Origin: Lysobacter lycopersici
Lineage (GTDB): Bacteria > Pseudomonadota > Gammaproteobacteria > Xanthomonadales > Xanthomonadaceae
DNA: 64,000 nt
Assembly: GCF_007556775.1 (NCBI RefSeq)
Contig: NZ_CP041742.1
Span: 1 to 64,000 of the forward strand
Direction: 5' to 3'
Shown: positions 9,792 through 18,592 of the stretch, one piece after another
Layout: each line of letters opens with the position of its first letter
Numbering within the stretch: the stretch's first letter is position 1
Notes under the pieces: model-generated
The model's database searches: none
The model's input: the letters and a program-made list of their open reading frames with translations, nothing else
Told to the model about the DNA's origin: nothing
Made by a program: the position numbers and the translations under genes

Positions 9792-11150
9792 ATGGCGCGA
9801 AGCGCTCAGGCAATGGGTTCCCTCGGCGGAGTCGGCAAGTTCACCGAACTCCGCCAGCGGCTGTTGTTCCTGGCCGGCGCCATGGTCGTGTACCGCATCG
9901 GCTGCTACATCCCGGTGCCGGGCGTCAACCCGGAAGCGATGTTGCACCTGATGGATGCGCAGAAGGGCACCATCGTGGACATGTTCAACATGTTCTCCGG
10001 CGGTGCGCTTCGGCATTTCAGCCTGTTCGCGCTCAATGTCGTTCCCTATATCTCCGCCTCGATCATCATCCAGCTGTTGGTGCAGATCCTGCCCAGCCTG
10101 AAGGCGATCCAGAAGGAAGGCGAATCCGGTCGCCGCAAGATCACCCAGTGGTCGCGCATCGGCGCGATCCCGCTGGCGGTGTTCCAGGCCGCCGGCATCG
10201 CCACGGCACTGCAGCATCAGGGCGCGCAGAACGGCATACCCGTCGTCTATGCGCCGGGCATGGGCTTCGTCCTGACCGCGGTCGTCGCGCTGACTGCCGG
10301 CACCATGTTCCTGATGTGGCTGGGCGAGCAGATCACCGAGCGCGGCATCGGCAATGGCGTGTCCATGATCATCTTCGCGGGCATCGTCGCCGGACTTCCC
10401 GGCGCGACGCTGAACACGCTGGAGCAGGCGCGCAACGGCGACATGAGTCCGCTGGCGGTGATTGCCATCCTCGTGATCGTGTTGGTGTTCACCCTCTTCG
10501 TGGTGTTCATGGAAAGCGGCCAGCGCCGCATCACCGTGAACTACGCGCGCCGCCAGGGCGGCCGCAGCGCGTACATGAACCAGTCGTCGTTCCTGCCGCT
10601 CAAGCTCAACATGTCGGGCGTGATTCCGCCGATCTTCGCGTCGTCGATCGTGATGTTCCCCGCGACCGCCTCGCAGTGGTTCGGGCAGGGCGCTTCGGGC
10701 TCGACCCTGCAGACCACGCTGCAGAAAGTCAGCCAGGCGTTGTCGCCGGGCGAGCCGCTGCACATGATCCTGTACGCGGCGCTGATCATCGGCTTCGCGT
10801 TTTTCTATACCGCGCTGGTGTTCAACTCGCAGGAGACCGCCGACAACCTGAAGAAGTCGGGTGCGCTGATCCCCGGCATCCGCCCGGGCAAGGCCACCGC
10901 CGACTACATCGACGGCGTGCTGACCCGGCTGACCGCCGCAGGCGCGATCTACCTGGTCATGGTCTGCCTGTTGCCGGAGATCATGCGCACCAAGCTCGGT
11001 ACCTCGTTCTATTTCGGTGGCACGTCGCTGCTGATCGTGGTGGTCGTGGTGATGGACTTCATCGCCCAGATCCAAGCCCACCTGATGTCGCACCAGTACG
11101 AGAGCCTGCTGAAGAAGGCGAATCTGAAAGGCGGCTCGCGAGGCCGTTGA
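9792..11150 (+). CDS. secY: Protein translocase channel subunit SecY
   Basis: SecY is the membrane pore of the Sec translocon, working with SecE, SecG and the motor SecA. The 452-residue protein has the usual ten hydrophobic segments. Plug and gate features are visible: [11 protein letters not shown] after the first helix, [17 protein letters not shown] in the plug region, and the cytosolic loop [20 protein letters not shown] near residue 365. It is the last gene of the spc block. rpmJ (L36), found after secY in many bacteria, is not here. Confidence 0.98.
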   Translation: MARSAQAMGSLGGVGKFTELRQRLLFLAGAMVVYRIGCYIPVPGVNPEAMLHLMDAQKGTIVDMFNMFSGGALRHFSLFALNVVPYISASIIIQLLVQILPSLKAIQKEGESGRRKITQWSRIGAIPLAVFQAAGIATALQHQGAQNGIPVVYAPGMGFVLTAVVALTAGTMFLMWLGEQITERGIGNGVSMIIFAGIVAGLPGATLNTLEQARNGDMSPLAVIAILVIVLVFTLFVVFMESGQRRITVNYARRQGGRSAYMNQSSFLPLKLNMSGVIPPIFASSIVMFPATASQWFGQGASGSTLQTTLQKVSQALSPGEPLHMILYAALIIGFAFFYTALVFNSQETADNLKKSGALIPGIRPGKATADYIDGVLTRLTAAGAIYLVMVCLLPEIMRTKLGTSFYFGGTSLLIVVVVVMDFIAQIQAHLMSHQYESLLKKANLKGGSRGR

Positions 11151-11310
11151 CGAACAATCGCCGGATCGGGCTTCAAGCCCCGACCGGCAAGATGGGCGAC
11201 CCCCGCAGCGATTCCGGGCGTGGGTGGCAACGAACCGATCCGCGCGCCGGAGTAGCGCGCGGGCAGGCCGGGGAACAGTCCGGTACTGCCAGTTCGAAGC
11301 CGTCGCCGGA

Positions 11311-11331
11311 GCATGGGCACACTCCCCATGC
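11311..11331 (+). terminator. Hairpin in the secY-rpsM spacer
   Basis: GCATGGG and CCCATGC form a 7-bp perfect stem with a 7-base loop, about 160 bases after secY and 115 before rpsM. No T-run follows. It may be a partial terminator or processing signal. The rest of the 296-base spacer (11151-11446) contains the alpha-operon promoter and leader and no gene. Confidence 0.35.
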
Positions 11332-11358
11332 CGGGTCCATGCCCTCCGGGGCAGGGGC

Positions 11359-11387
11359 TTCCTGAACCACCGGAATCTGGCTATAAT
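11359..11387 (+). promoter_or_regulatory. Candidate promoter of the alpha operon
   Basis: A perfect TATAAT (11382-11387) has TTCCTG (11359-11364) 17 bases upstream. The flank (GGCTATAATTTCATG) closely resembles the S10 promoter (CGCTATAATTTCCAG). It would start transcription about 55 bases upstream of rpsM. Confidence 0.65.
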
Positions 11388-11400
11388 TTCATGTTCACCG

Positions 11401-11422
11401 CGCCGGATTGCCAAATCCGGTG
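11401..11422 (+). promoter_or_regulatory. Structured alpha-operon leader, candidate S4 target
   Basis: CGCCGGATT pairs with AATCCGGTG (9 bp, one wobble) around a GCCA loop, between the -10 element and the rpsM ribosome-binding site (GGAG at 11435-11438). In E. coli, S4 represses the alpha operon through a pseudoknot at this position. Whether this hairpin plays that role is inference. Confidence 0.4.
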
Positions 11423-11446
11423 CCATTTCGTATCGGAGATCGCCTT

Positions 11447-11803
11447 ATGGCGCGTATTGCGGGCGTCAACCTGCCTGCCCAGAAGCACGTCTGGGTCGGC
11501 CTGCAGAGCATTTACGGCATCGGCCGCACCCGTTCGCAGAAGGTCTGCGAAGCGGCGGGCGTGCCGTCGACCACCAAGATCCGCGACCTGTCGGAGCCGC
11601 AAGTCGAGGCGCTGCGCGCCGAGGTCGGCAAGTACGTGGTCGAAGGCGATCTGCGTCGCGAAGTCGGCGTGGCGATCAAGCGCCTGATGGACCTGGCCTG
11701 CTATCGCGGCCTGCGCCATCGCCGCGGCCTGCCGTTGCGCGGCCAGCGCACCCGGACCAATGCCCGGACCCGCAAGGGCCCGCGCAAGGCCATCAAGAAG
11801 TAA
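11447..11803 (+). CDS. rpsM: 30S ribosomal protein S13
   Basis: S13 forms the inter-subunit bridges with the 50S central protuberance and contacts P-site tRNA. The ATG at 11447 gives 118 residues ([20 protein letters not shown]). The basic C-terminal tail [16 protein letters not shown], which touches tRNA, is complete. The GGAG site is 8 bases upstream. It is the first gene of the alpha operon. Confidence 0.98.
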   Translation: MARIAGVNLPAQKHVWVGLQSIYGIGRTRSQKVCEAAGVPSTTKIRDLSEPQVEALRAEVGKYVVEGDLRREVGVAIKRLMDLACYRGLRHRRGLPLRGQRTRTNARTRKGPRKAIKK

Positions 11804-11815
11804 GGAACCCAGACC

Positions 11816-12211
11816 ATGGCCAAGCCGGCAGCCGCCAACAAGACCAAGAAGAAGATCAAGCGCGTCATCACGGACGGCATCGCGCACGTCCACGCGTCCT
11901 TCAACAACACCATCATCACGATCACGGACCGCCAGGGCAACGCGCTGTCGTGGGCGACTTCGGGCGGCGCGGGCTTCCGCGGTTCGCGCAAGTCGACCCC
12001 GTTCGCCGCGCAGGTCGCCGCCGAGAAGGCCGGCAAGGCCGCGCTCGACTACGGCGTGAAGTCGCTGGAAGTGCGCATCAAGGGCCCGGGTCCGGGCCGC
12101 GAATCGGCCGTGCGTTCGCTCAACAACGCCGGCTACAAGATCACCAACATCATCGACGTGACGCCGATCCCGCACAACGGGTGCCGTCCGCCGAAGAAGC
12201 GTCGCGTCTGA
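11816..12211 (+). CDS. rpsK: 30S ribosomal protein S11
   Basis: S11 lies on the 30S platform beside the E site. The 131-residue protein starts [18 protein letters not shown] and carries [20 protein letters not shown] and the C-terminal [20 protein letters not shown] signature, whose asparagine is the isoaspartyl-prone position in E. coli. Spacing to rpsM is 12 bases. Confidence 0.98.
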   Translation: MAKPAAANKTKKKIKRVITDGIAHVHASFNNTIITITDRQGNALSWATSGGAGFRGSRKSTPFAAQVAAEKAGKAALDYGVKSLEVRIKGPGPGRESAVRSLNNAGYKITNIIDVTPIPHNGCRPPKKRRV

Positions 12212-12230
12212 CGCCGGGGAGCAATAGAAC

Positions 12231-12860
12231 ATGGCTCGTTATCTCGGTCCCACCTGCAAGCTCGCGCGCCGCGAAGGCGCCGATCTTTCCCTCAAGTCGC
12301 CGGCCCGCGCGCTGGACTCCAAGTGCAAGCTGGAGCAGAAGCCCGGCCAGCACGGCGCGACCGCGCGCAAGGGCAAGCTGTCCGACTACGCCACCCAGCT
12401 GCGCGAGAAGCAGAAGGTGAAGCGCATCTATGGCCTGCTCGAGCGCCAGTTCCGCAACTACTACAAGAAGGCGTCGAACCGGAAGGGCAACACCGGCGAG
12501 AACCTCCTGCAGATGCTGGAGACCCGCCTCGACAACGTCGTCTACCGCATGGGTTTCGCGGTCACCCGTCCGGCCGCGCGCCAGCTGGTGTCGCACCGCG
12601 GCGTCACCGTGAACGGCAAGCCGGTCAACCTGCCGTCGTACGCGGTCAAGGCCGGCGACGCGATCGCCCTGTCGGAAAAGGCGCAGAAGCAGCTCCGCGT
12701 GCAGGAATCGCTGGCCGTCGCCAAGCAGATGGACCTGCCGCCGTCCTGGGTCGAAGTCGATTCGAACAAGTTCGCCGGCGTGTTCAAGGCCGTGCCGGAC
12801 CGCGCCGACCTGCCCAGCGACATCAACGAAGCGCTGATCGTCGAGCTGTACTCGAAGTAA
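12231..12860 (+). CDS. rpsD: 30S ribosomal protein S4
   Basis: S4 is a primary 16S rRNA binder and the usual autogenous regulator of the alpha operon. The 209 residues begin [19 protein letters not shown] and contain an S4 RNA-binding domain around residues 95-160 ([20 protein letters not shown] and [18 protein letters not shown]). It is full length for the long proteobacterial form. It is followed by a 57-base gap to rpoA. Confidence 0.98.
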   Translation: MARYLGPTCKLARREGADLSLKSPARALDSKCKLEQKPGQHGATARKGKLSDYATQLREKQKVKRIYGLLERQFRNYYKKASNRKGNTGENLLQMLETRLDNVVYRMGFAVTRPAARQLVSHRGVTVNGKPVNLPSYAVKAGDAIALSEKAQKQLRVQESLAVAKQMDLPPSWVEVDSNKFAGVFKAVPDRADLPSDINEALIVELYSK

Positions 12861-12917
12861 TTTTCTTTGCGTCACGCGCCCGGCGTCATGAACCGGGTGC
12901 ATCAGGAGACCCCACGA

Positions 12918-13916
12918 ATGACGGTTACCGCCAACCAGGTCCTGCGTCCCAAGGCCCCCCAGATCGAGCGCCTGGCCGACAACCGCGCCAAGGTCGTGAT
13001 CGAACCGCTGGAGCGCGGCTACGGCCACACCCTCGGCAATGCGTTGCGCCGCGTGCTGCTGTCGTCGATCCCCGGCTACGCCATCACCGAGGTCGACATC
13101 GACGGCGTGCTGCACGAATACAGCACCATCGAGGGTCTGCAGGAAGACGTGCTGGAAGTGCTGCTGAACCTCAAGGACGTCGCCATCCGCATGGGCACCG
13201 GCGACAGCTCCACCCTGAGCCTGACCAAGCAGGGCCCGGGCGTCGTCACCGCCGGCGACATCAAGACCGACCACAACGTCGAGATCCTGAACCCCGACCA
13301 CGTGATCGCGCACCTGACCAAGGACGCGACCCTCGACATGCGGCTCAAGATCGAGCGCGGCTTCGGCTACCAGCCGGCCGCCGCCCGCCGCCGCCCCGAC
13401 GAGGAAACCCGCGCGATCGGCCGCCTGATGCTCGATGCCTCGTTCTCGCCGGTGCGCCGCGTGGCCTACGAAGTCGAGGCCGCACGCGTCGAACAGCGCA
13501 CCGACCTGGACAAGCTGGTCCTCGACATCGAGACCAACGGCACCATCGACGCCGAGGAAGCCGTGCGCACCGCCGCCGACATCCTCAGCGAGCAGCTCAG
13601 CGTGTTCGGCGACTTCACCCACCGCGAGCGCGGTGCGGCGAAGCCGGCGGCTTCGGGCGTCGACCCGATGCTGCTGCGCCCGATCGACGACCTCGAGCTG
13701 ACCGTGCGTTCGGCCAACTGCCTCAAGGCCGAGAGCATCTACTACATCGGCGACCTGATCCAGAAGACCGAAGTCGAGCTGCTGAAGACGCCGAACCTCG
13801 GCAAGAAGTCGCTCACCGAGATCAAGGAAGTGCTCGCTTCGCGCGGCCTTTCGCTGGGCATGAAGCTCGAGAACTGGCCGCCGGCCGGCATCGCCTCGCA
13901 CGGGATGATGGGCTGA
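12918..13916 (+). CDS. rpoA: RNA polymerase alpha subunit
   Basis: RpoA drives assembly of core RNA polymerase and its C-terminal domain binds UP elements and activators. The ATG at 12918 ([20 protein letters not shown]) gives 332 residues. The N-terminal dimerisation domain has [19 protein letters not shown]. The alpha-CTD includes LRSANCLK-like helices ([19 protein letters not shown]) and ends [18 protein letters not shown] lies 9 bases upstream. A 299-base spacer separates it from rplQ. Confidence 0.98.
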   Translation: MTVTANQVLRPKAPQIERLADNRAKVVIEPLERGYGHTLGNALRRVLLSSIPGYAITEVDIDGVLHEYSTIEGLQEDVLEVLLNLKDVAIRMGTGDSSTLSLTKQGPGVVTAGDIKTDHNVEILNPDHVIAHLTKDATLDMRLKIERGFGYQPAAARRRPDEETRAIGRLMLDASFSPVRRVAYEVEAARVEQRTDLDKLVLDIETNGTIDAEEAVRTAADILSEQLSVFGDFTHRERGAAKPAASGVDPMLLRPIDDLELTVRSANCLKAESIYYIGDLIQKTEVELLKTPNLGKKSLTEIKEVLASRGLSLGMKLENWPPAGIASHGMMG

Positions 13917-14057
13917 GGCAACGCGCTCAGGCGATGCCCTATCGGCATCGCCTGCGTTGACTCGGCGCCCGGCCATGGATGGACGGGCAGGGCGTTCCGA
14001 AGCCCTCGAAACACCGCCATGGATGGCAGCAGCGAATTGAAAAAGAAAGACACTGGA

Positions 14058-14077
14058 TTCCCGCTTTCGCGGGAATG
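14058..14077. repeat. dRS3-like inverted repeat unit
   Basis: ATTCCCGCTTTCGCGGGAAT is a 20-base ATTCCC-N8-GGGAAT palindrome in the rpoA-rplQ spacer. It has the same form as the dRS3 repeats described in Neisseria. Its minus-strand translation gives the familiar [10 protein letters not shown] string. Only one copy is seen in this window. Confidence 0.6.
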
Positions 14078-14215
14078 ACGAACGAAAGCCGACGAACCCA
14101 GTTCGCGGCGCGCCGGTCACGGAGGATCGGCCAGGGCCAGCGTAGCCCGAAGCTCCAACGCCACGATGGCGACAGCGAAGTCCAACAGCTCCAGCATTCA
14201 ACAGGAACCAACGCC

Positions 14216-14599
14216 ATGCGCCACCAGAAATCCGGACGCAAGTTCAGCCGCACCAGTTCGCATCGCGATGCGATGTTCTCGAACATGGCCGCCTCGCTGA
14301 TCAAGCACGAACTCATCCGCACCACGCTGCCGAAGGCCAAGGAACTGCGCCGCGTCGCCGAGCCGCTGATCACCCTCGGCAAGGTCGACGGCGTCGCCAA
14401 CCGCCGCCTCGCGTTCTCGCGCCTGCGCGACAAGCAGGCCGTGGGCAAGCTCTTCGTCGAACTCGGCCCGCGCTACGCCACCCGCCCGGGCGGCTACCTG
14501 CGCATCCTCAAGTGCGGCTTCCGCGCCGGCGACAACGCGCCGATGGCCTACGTCGAACTGGTCGACCGCCCCGACGTTTCGGCCGTCGACGCCGACTGA
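14216..14599 (+). CDS. rplQ: 50S ribosomal protein L17
   Basis: L17 is a 50S protein near the tunnel exit. The ATG at 14216 gives 127 residues ([20 protein letters not shown]), with conserved [20 protein letters not shown] and [20 protein letters not shown]. Upstream in-frame ATGs from 13979 run through the repeat-bearing spacer and are rejected. It is the last gene of the alpha operon, followed by a strong terminator. Confidence 0.97.
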   Translation: MRHQKSGRKFSRTSSHRDAMFSNMAASLIKHELIRTTLPKAKELRRVAEPLITLGKVDGVANRRLAFSRLRDKQAVGKLFVELGPRYATRPGGYLRILKCGFRAGDNAPMAYVELVDRPDVSAVDAD

Positions 14600-14626
14600 T
14601 CTTCGGTCCGATCCGGATCAACGAAG

Positions 14627-14650
14627 CCCCGGCCATGAGCCGGGGTTTTT
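14627..14650 (+). terminator. Rho-independent terminator of the alpha operon
   Basis: CCCCGGC-CATGA-GCCGGGG is a 7-bp GC-rich stem followed at once by TTTTT. It lies 28 bases after rplQ and ends the ribosomal superoperon. Confidence 0.9.
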
Positions 14651-14704
14651 CGTTTGCGGGGCAGGGCGCGATAATCGCGGCAACTTCCGCAAGCGAGCGC
14701 GCAC

Positions 14705-15202
14705 GTGAACCCATTCCGTTGGAGCTTCCGCAAGCAGTTCCTCCTCGGCTTCGCCTGCTGCGCAGCGTTGCTCGGCTACGCGTTCTACGTACAGTTCCAC
14801 CTGCGCATACAGCCGTGCCCGTTCTGCATCTTCCAGCGCATCGCCTTCGCCGCGCTGGGGCTCGTGTTCCTCGTCGGCGGGCTCGCCGCACCGCGTTCGC
14901 AGGGCGCACGCAAGGCGTGGTCGCTGTTGGCGCTGGTGCCCGCCGTCGTTGGCATCGGCTATGCAGGCCGCCATTCCTGGGTGCAGTTGTATCCGCCGGA
15001 AATGCCGAGCTGCGGCCCTGGCCTGAACTTCATGCTCGAACGGCAATCCTGGCTCGGCGTCGCGCGCAAGGTGCTGATGGCCGATGGCGATTGCAGCAAC
15101 ATCAATTGGCAGTTCCTCGGCTTGAGCATGCCGATGTGGTGCCTGTTGTGGTTCCTGGCGCTCGCGGCATGGGCGTTGCTGGCCGGTTTCCGCCGTCGCT
15201 GA
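14705..15202 (+). CDS. dsbB: Disulfide bond formation protein B
   Basis: DsbB is the inner-membrane quinone reductase that reoxidises periplasmic DsbA. The 165-residue protein has four hydrophobic segments. The redox pairs are in place: C38-P-F-C41 after the first membrane segment, and C103 with C130 in the second periplasmic loop, close to E. coli numbering (41/44/104/130). It stands alone after the ribosomal terminator with a GATAAT -10-like element at 14670-14675. The short leader has no strong ribosome-binding site. Confidence 0.95.
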   Translation: MNPFRWSFRKQFLLGFACCAALLGYAFYVQFHLRIQPCPFCIFQRIAFAALGLVFLVGGLAAPRSQGARKAWSLLALVPAVVGIGYAGRHSWVQLYPPEMPSCGPGLNFMLERQSWLGVARKVLMADGDCSNINWQFLGLSMPMWCLLWFLALAAWALLAGFRRR

Positions 15203-15283
15203 ATCGGTTCCGTGGCGAGGCTTGCGGCTGGTGCCGCGGGCGCGGATGATGGGTGATGCGTTGCAGTGCAGCATGAGCCGACG

Positions 15284-16669
15284 ATGAGCCTTCCCGAACA
15301 CCACCTGCGCTCGGTCAACCTGCCCGAAGGCTGGACGCCGGATAGTTGGCGCGCGCGGCCCGCGCTGCAACAGCCGCAATACCCGGACGCTTCAGCGCTG
15401 GCCGGGGTGCAGGACGAATTGCGCGCGTTGCCGCCACTGGTGACCTCGTGGGAAATCCTGTCGTTGAAGCGGCAGGTCGCGGAGGCGCAGGAAGGACGGC
15501 GTTTCCTGTTGCAGGGCGGCGACTGCGCCGAGCGTTTCGTCGAATGCACGCCGGACGTGATCAGCAACCGCTTGAAGGTGTTGCTGCAGATGAGCCTCGT
15601 GCTCGTCCACGGGCTGCGCCTGCCGGTGGTGCGCGTCGGGCGTTTCGCCGGGCAGTACGCCAAGCCGCGTTCGGCGGACGTCGAAACCCGCGACGGCGCG
15701 ACCTTGCCCTGCTATCGCGGCGACATCGTCAATGGCCCCGAATTCACGACCCTGGCGCGCACGCCGGACCCGCGCCTGATGGTGAAGGCGCACGCGCGTT
15801 CGGCGATGACGATGAACTTCGTGCGTTCGCTGATCGACGGCGGTTTCGCCGACCTGCACCATCCGGAGTATTGGGACCTCGGCTGGGTCCAGCACTCGCC
15901 GCTCGCCGACGAATACCACCGCATCGTCGCCGGCATCGGCGACGCGGTGCGTTTCATGGAAACGATCTCCGGCAACGAGGTGCACAACCTCAACCGGGTC
16001 GATTTCTACACTTCGCACGAAGCCCTGCTGCTACCCTACGAAGAAGCGCAGACGCGGCAGGTCCCGCGGCAATGGGGCTGGTTCAATTTGTCCACGCACT
16101 TCCCGTGGATCGGCATGCGCACCGCCGCGCTCGATGGCGCGCACGTCGAATATTTCCGCGGCATCCGCAACCCGATCGCGCTCAAGGTCGGGCCCTCGAC
16201 CACGCCGGAGCAGTTGCTGCGCCTGGTCGACGCGCTCAATCCGGACGACGAGCCCGGCAGGCTGACCCTGATCCACCGCATGGGCGCGGGGAACATCGCG
16301 GCCAGGCTGCCCGCGCTGCTGGATGCGGTGAAACGCGACGGCCGGCGCGCGCTCTGGGTCTGCGACCCGATGCACGGCAACACCGAGACCAGCGCGAACG
16401 GCTACAAGACGCGCCGCTTCGGCAACATCCGCGCCGAACTGGAAACCGCATTCGAGCTGCATGCGGCGGCAGGCACGCGCCTGGGCGGCGTGCACCTCGA
16501 ACTCACGGGCGAGGACGTCACCGAGTGCACCGGCGGTGCGCGCGACCTGACCGACGCCGACCTGGAGCGCGCCTACCGTTCGACCGTGGATCCGCGGCTC
16601 AACTACGAACAGGCGCTGGAACTGGCGATGCTGGTGGTGCGCAAGCGCGGGATCGTCGCCCGCGCCTGA
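15284..16669 (+). CDS. 3-deoxy-7-phosphoheptulonate synthase, class II
   Basis: This is a plant-type (class II) DAHP synthase, which condenses phosphoenolpyruvate and erythrose 4-phosphate in the first shikimate step. The ATG at 15284 (MSLPEHHLRSVNLPEGWTPD) gives 461 residues; a GTG at 15266 is an alternative. Family motifs include LLQGGDCAERF, RVGRFAGQYAKPRS, YRGDIVNGP, VWCDPMHGN-like (LWVCDPMHGNTETS) and LTGEDVTECTGGA. Class II enzymes are unrelated in size to the E. coli AroF/G/H enzymes. No other aromatic-pathway gene is adjacent. Confidence 0.93.
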   Translation: MSLPEHHLRSVNLPEGWTPDSWRARPALQQPQYPDASALAGVQDELRALPPLVTSWEILSLKRQVAEAQEGRRFLLQGGDCAERFVECTPDVISNRLKVLLQMSLVLVHGLRLPVVRVGRFAGQYAKPRSADVETRDGATLPCYRGDIVNGPEFTTLARTPDPRLMVKAHARSAMTMNFVRSLIDGGFADLHHPEYWDLGWVQHSPLADEYHRIVAGIGDAVRFMETISGNEVHNLNRVDFYTSHEALLLPYEEAQTRQVPRQWGWFNLSTHFPWIGMRTAALDGAHVEYFRGIRNPIALKVGPSTTPEQLLRLVDALNPDDEPGRLTLIHRMGAGNIAARLPALLDAVKRDGRRALWVCDPMHGNTETSANGYKTRRFGNIRAELETAFELHAAAGTRLGGVHLELTGEDVTECTGGARDLTDADLERAYRSTVDPRLNYEQALELAMLVVRKRGIVARA

Positions 16670-16675
16670 GCGCGT

Positions 16676-17173
16676 TCAGTGCTTGCGCTTGAACAGGTCG
16701 CGGGCCAGCACCCAGACCACGATCAGGTTCACCACCACCACCACCGCCTCCATCCAGTGGCGGTGGCGCGCGAACGCGTAGATGTCGAAGGGGAGGTAGA
16801 GCGCCGCGGTGACGCAGCCCAGCCACGAGGCCCAGGCCTTCGCCCGCCACAGGCCCCAGCCCTCGAGGAGGTGCAGCGCGCCGTAGACCGCGACGATCGC
16901 CGCGGCGAAATGCACGGTGCCGGGGCCGATGGCATTCGCCAGCCATGCCATCGCGCCGTGTTCGGGATCGAGCTGGAAGCGCGCGATCAGCAGGTGCACC
17001 CAGTGTTGCAGAGGAGCGGGGCCGATCAGCGCCAGACCGCTCGCGGCCAGCCACGCGAGCAGGCCCTTGCCGGCCTCGAAGATCGCGATGACGTGCAGGC
17101 CCGGATGCGCATGCGGATCCGGGTTGTAGTGCGGATGCGTCTCGTCCTGCACTTGGCTGGGCTGGTTTGGCAT
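16676..17173 (-). CDS. DUF2127 family membrane protein
   Basis: A 165-residue integral membrane protein of unknown function. It has an N-terminal histidine/proline-rich polar segment (HPHYNPDPHAHPG), then four hydrophobic stretches. The DUF2127 hallmarks are present: an early IAIFEAGKGLLAW helix, ALHLLEGWGLWRAKAWASWL and YLPFDIYAFARH. It is convergent with the DAHP synthase gene, whose stop is only 6 bases away. The histidine-rich start might bind metal, but this is only a guess from composition. Confidence 0.75.
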   Translation of the reverse strand: MPNQPSQVQDETHPHYNPDPHAHPGLHVIAIFEAGKGLLAWLAASGLALIGPAPLQHWVHLLIARFQLDPEHGAMAWLANAIGPGTVHFAAAIVAVYGALHLLEGWGLWRAKAWASWLGCVTAALYLPFDIYAFARHRHWMEAVVVVVNLIVVWVLARDLFKRKH

Positions 17174-17326
17174 CCGGCGAGGCTACCCGCCGCGGCGGGC
17201 AGTGTCGACCTCGGGCGGAGTGGCGAGCTTGGCGTGGTGGTGGGATCGTCGGCGGGTTGGCGGCGCTTGCGCTATCGTGAACAAAGCCAACGAGGCGGCG
17301 CCTGCGGGATCGAAGGAGATGCGCCC

Positions 17327-18460
17327 ATGGTCGTCAAGTGCGTAATTGCAATCCTGGCGATTGCCGCAGGTACTTCGCATGCATTCGCCAGCGGAGTTCG
17401 GCTCACCGCGGAGCAAGCCAAGGACGCCGCCATGGCGTCGTTGCGCCTGATCCCGGGCAGCAATATCGATCCCAACTTCGATATTCGTGATGCCGGGAAC
17501 GTCGATCTCGACGGCGATGGCGTGAACGAGGTCGTATATCGGTACTCGGCGACATGCCCGGATACGGATTACGACTGCCCCAATGAAATCATGGTCATGA
17601 CGTCGAAGGTGCCTCGCGAGCGACCGTCGCCCATGCCGTATGTGGGGATGCCGAGCGCGCTGGAGACGCACGGGCCTGCGGTCGTTGTGCATGGCTATGC
17701 CAATGATGCAGGCGCTCACATTCCAGGCGAGATCAAGGCGCTTGCGATCCAGGGCAACGAGTTGAGCGTGACCTTCGTGAATACCGGGGATTCACCGCGC
17801 TGCCGGCACTCGATCCCGACGAGGTATTACGCAAAGCCGTTCAAGCGCTGCCCGGCGCCCGGGCGATATACATGGCACTACCGGTGGACGCCGGGGTTCC
17901 TGACGCGGACGGAAATCCCTTCAGCCGCGCAAAAACGCCCGATTACGCAGCAAGCTGCCCAACGCGCGGCCGAGGCGTCGTTGAGGGCAAACGATCCGGG
18001 AGACGGCGAGGTCGAGTACGACTATCGCGCCCGGCATGTCCAGACGGTCGATCTGGACGGCGATGGCGCGCAGGAAATCGTCTATCTGTTGACCTCCACC
18101 AATACTGGATTCGGTCCGGGGGACGCGACCAATGCCTTGATCGTGATGACCTGGCTCAAGCCCGATGATTTGCGGGGCGTGGCACCGTATCCGGAGAGCC
18201 ACAGCTACGATGTCGAAACCTACGACAAGATCCGCGCCAGCGGTTATGCCGATGATGCGGGCGTGCATATTCCCGGCGAGGTCGAGCGTATCCGGATCGA
18301 TGGCACGACGCTCATCGTGACGTTCCTGAGCAAAACGGGTTCACCCATTTGCCTGCCCCGTGACGAAAAGTCACGGGGCTATCCGTGCCCGCCGCCGGGG
18401 AAGCACACATGGCGGTATCGGTGGACGCCGGAACACATCGTGCGGGTGGAGCATCCGTAG
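17327..18460 (+). CDS. Secreted protein with a duplicated DLDGDG-containing domain
   Basis: Not recognised as a named family. The ATG at 17327, with GAAGGAG upstream, gives 377 residues: a signal peptide (about 1-24, ending SHAFASG) and two similar halves of roughly 165 residues. Each half has, in order, a helical AAxxASLR segment, DLDGDG followed by NEVVYR or QEIVYL (a calcium-loop-like or FG-GAP-like motif), NxxIVMTxxKP-type strands, GYANDAGAHIPGE or GYADDAGVHIPGE, a TFVNTGDSPRC or TFLSKTGSPIC strand, and YRWTP near the end. Cysteines are paired between equivalent positions, consistent with an extracytoplasmic location. The duplication is direct observation; calcium binding is inference. 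Confidence 0.7.
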   Translation: MVVKCVIAILAIAAGTSHAFASGVRLTAEQAKDAAMASLRLIPGSNIDPNFDIRDAGNVDLDGDGVNEVVYRYSATCPDTDYDCPNEIMVMTSKVPRERPSPMPYVGMPSALETHGPAVVVHGYANDAGAHIPGEIKALAIQGNELSVTFVNTGDSPRCRHSIPTRYYAKPFKRCPAPGRYTWHYRWTPGFLTRTEIPSAAQKRPITQQAAQRAAEASLRANDPGDGEVEYDYRARHVQTVDLDGDGAQEIVYLLTSTNTGFGPGDATNALIVMTWLKPDDLRGVAPYPESHSYDVETYDKIRASGYADDAGVHIPGEVERIRIDGTTLIVTFLSKTGSPICLPRDEKSRGYPCPPPGKHTWRYRWTPEHIVRVEHP

Positions 18461-18528
18461 CGACCAGCCGGCAAGCCGCTTCGGATGCCTTGCGGTGCGG
18501 TTGGAGCCGCAACCGCGCCGCGTCGACC

Positions 18529-18569
18529 ATGGATCGCACGGCATGATGAGCCGGAAAGGCGCGATCCAT
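18529..18569. terminator. Inverted repeat between convergent genes
   Basis: ATGGATCGC (18529-18537) and GCGATCCAT (18561-18569) form a 9-bp stem with a 23-base loop, between the plus-strand secreted-protein gene and the minus-strand typA. Further complementary GTCGAC ends flank it. No T-run follows on either side, so terminator function is uncertain. Confidence 0.35.
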
Positions 18570-18592
18570 CGGTTGCCGAAGGCGCGTCGACC

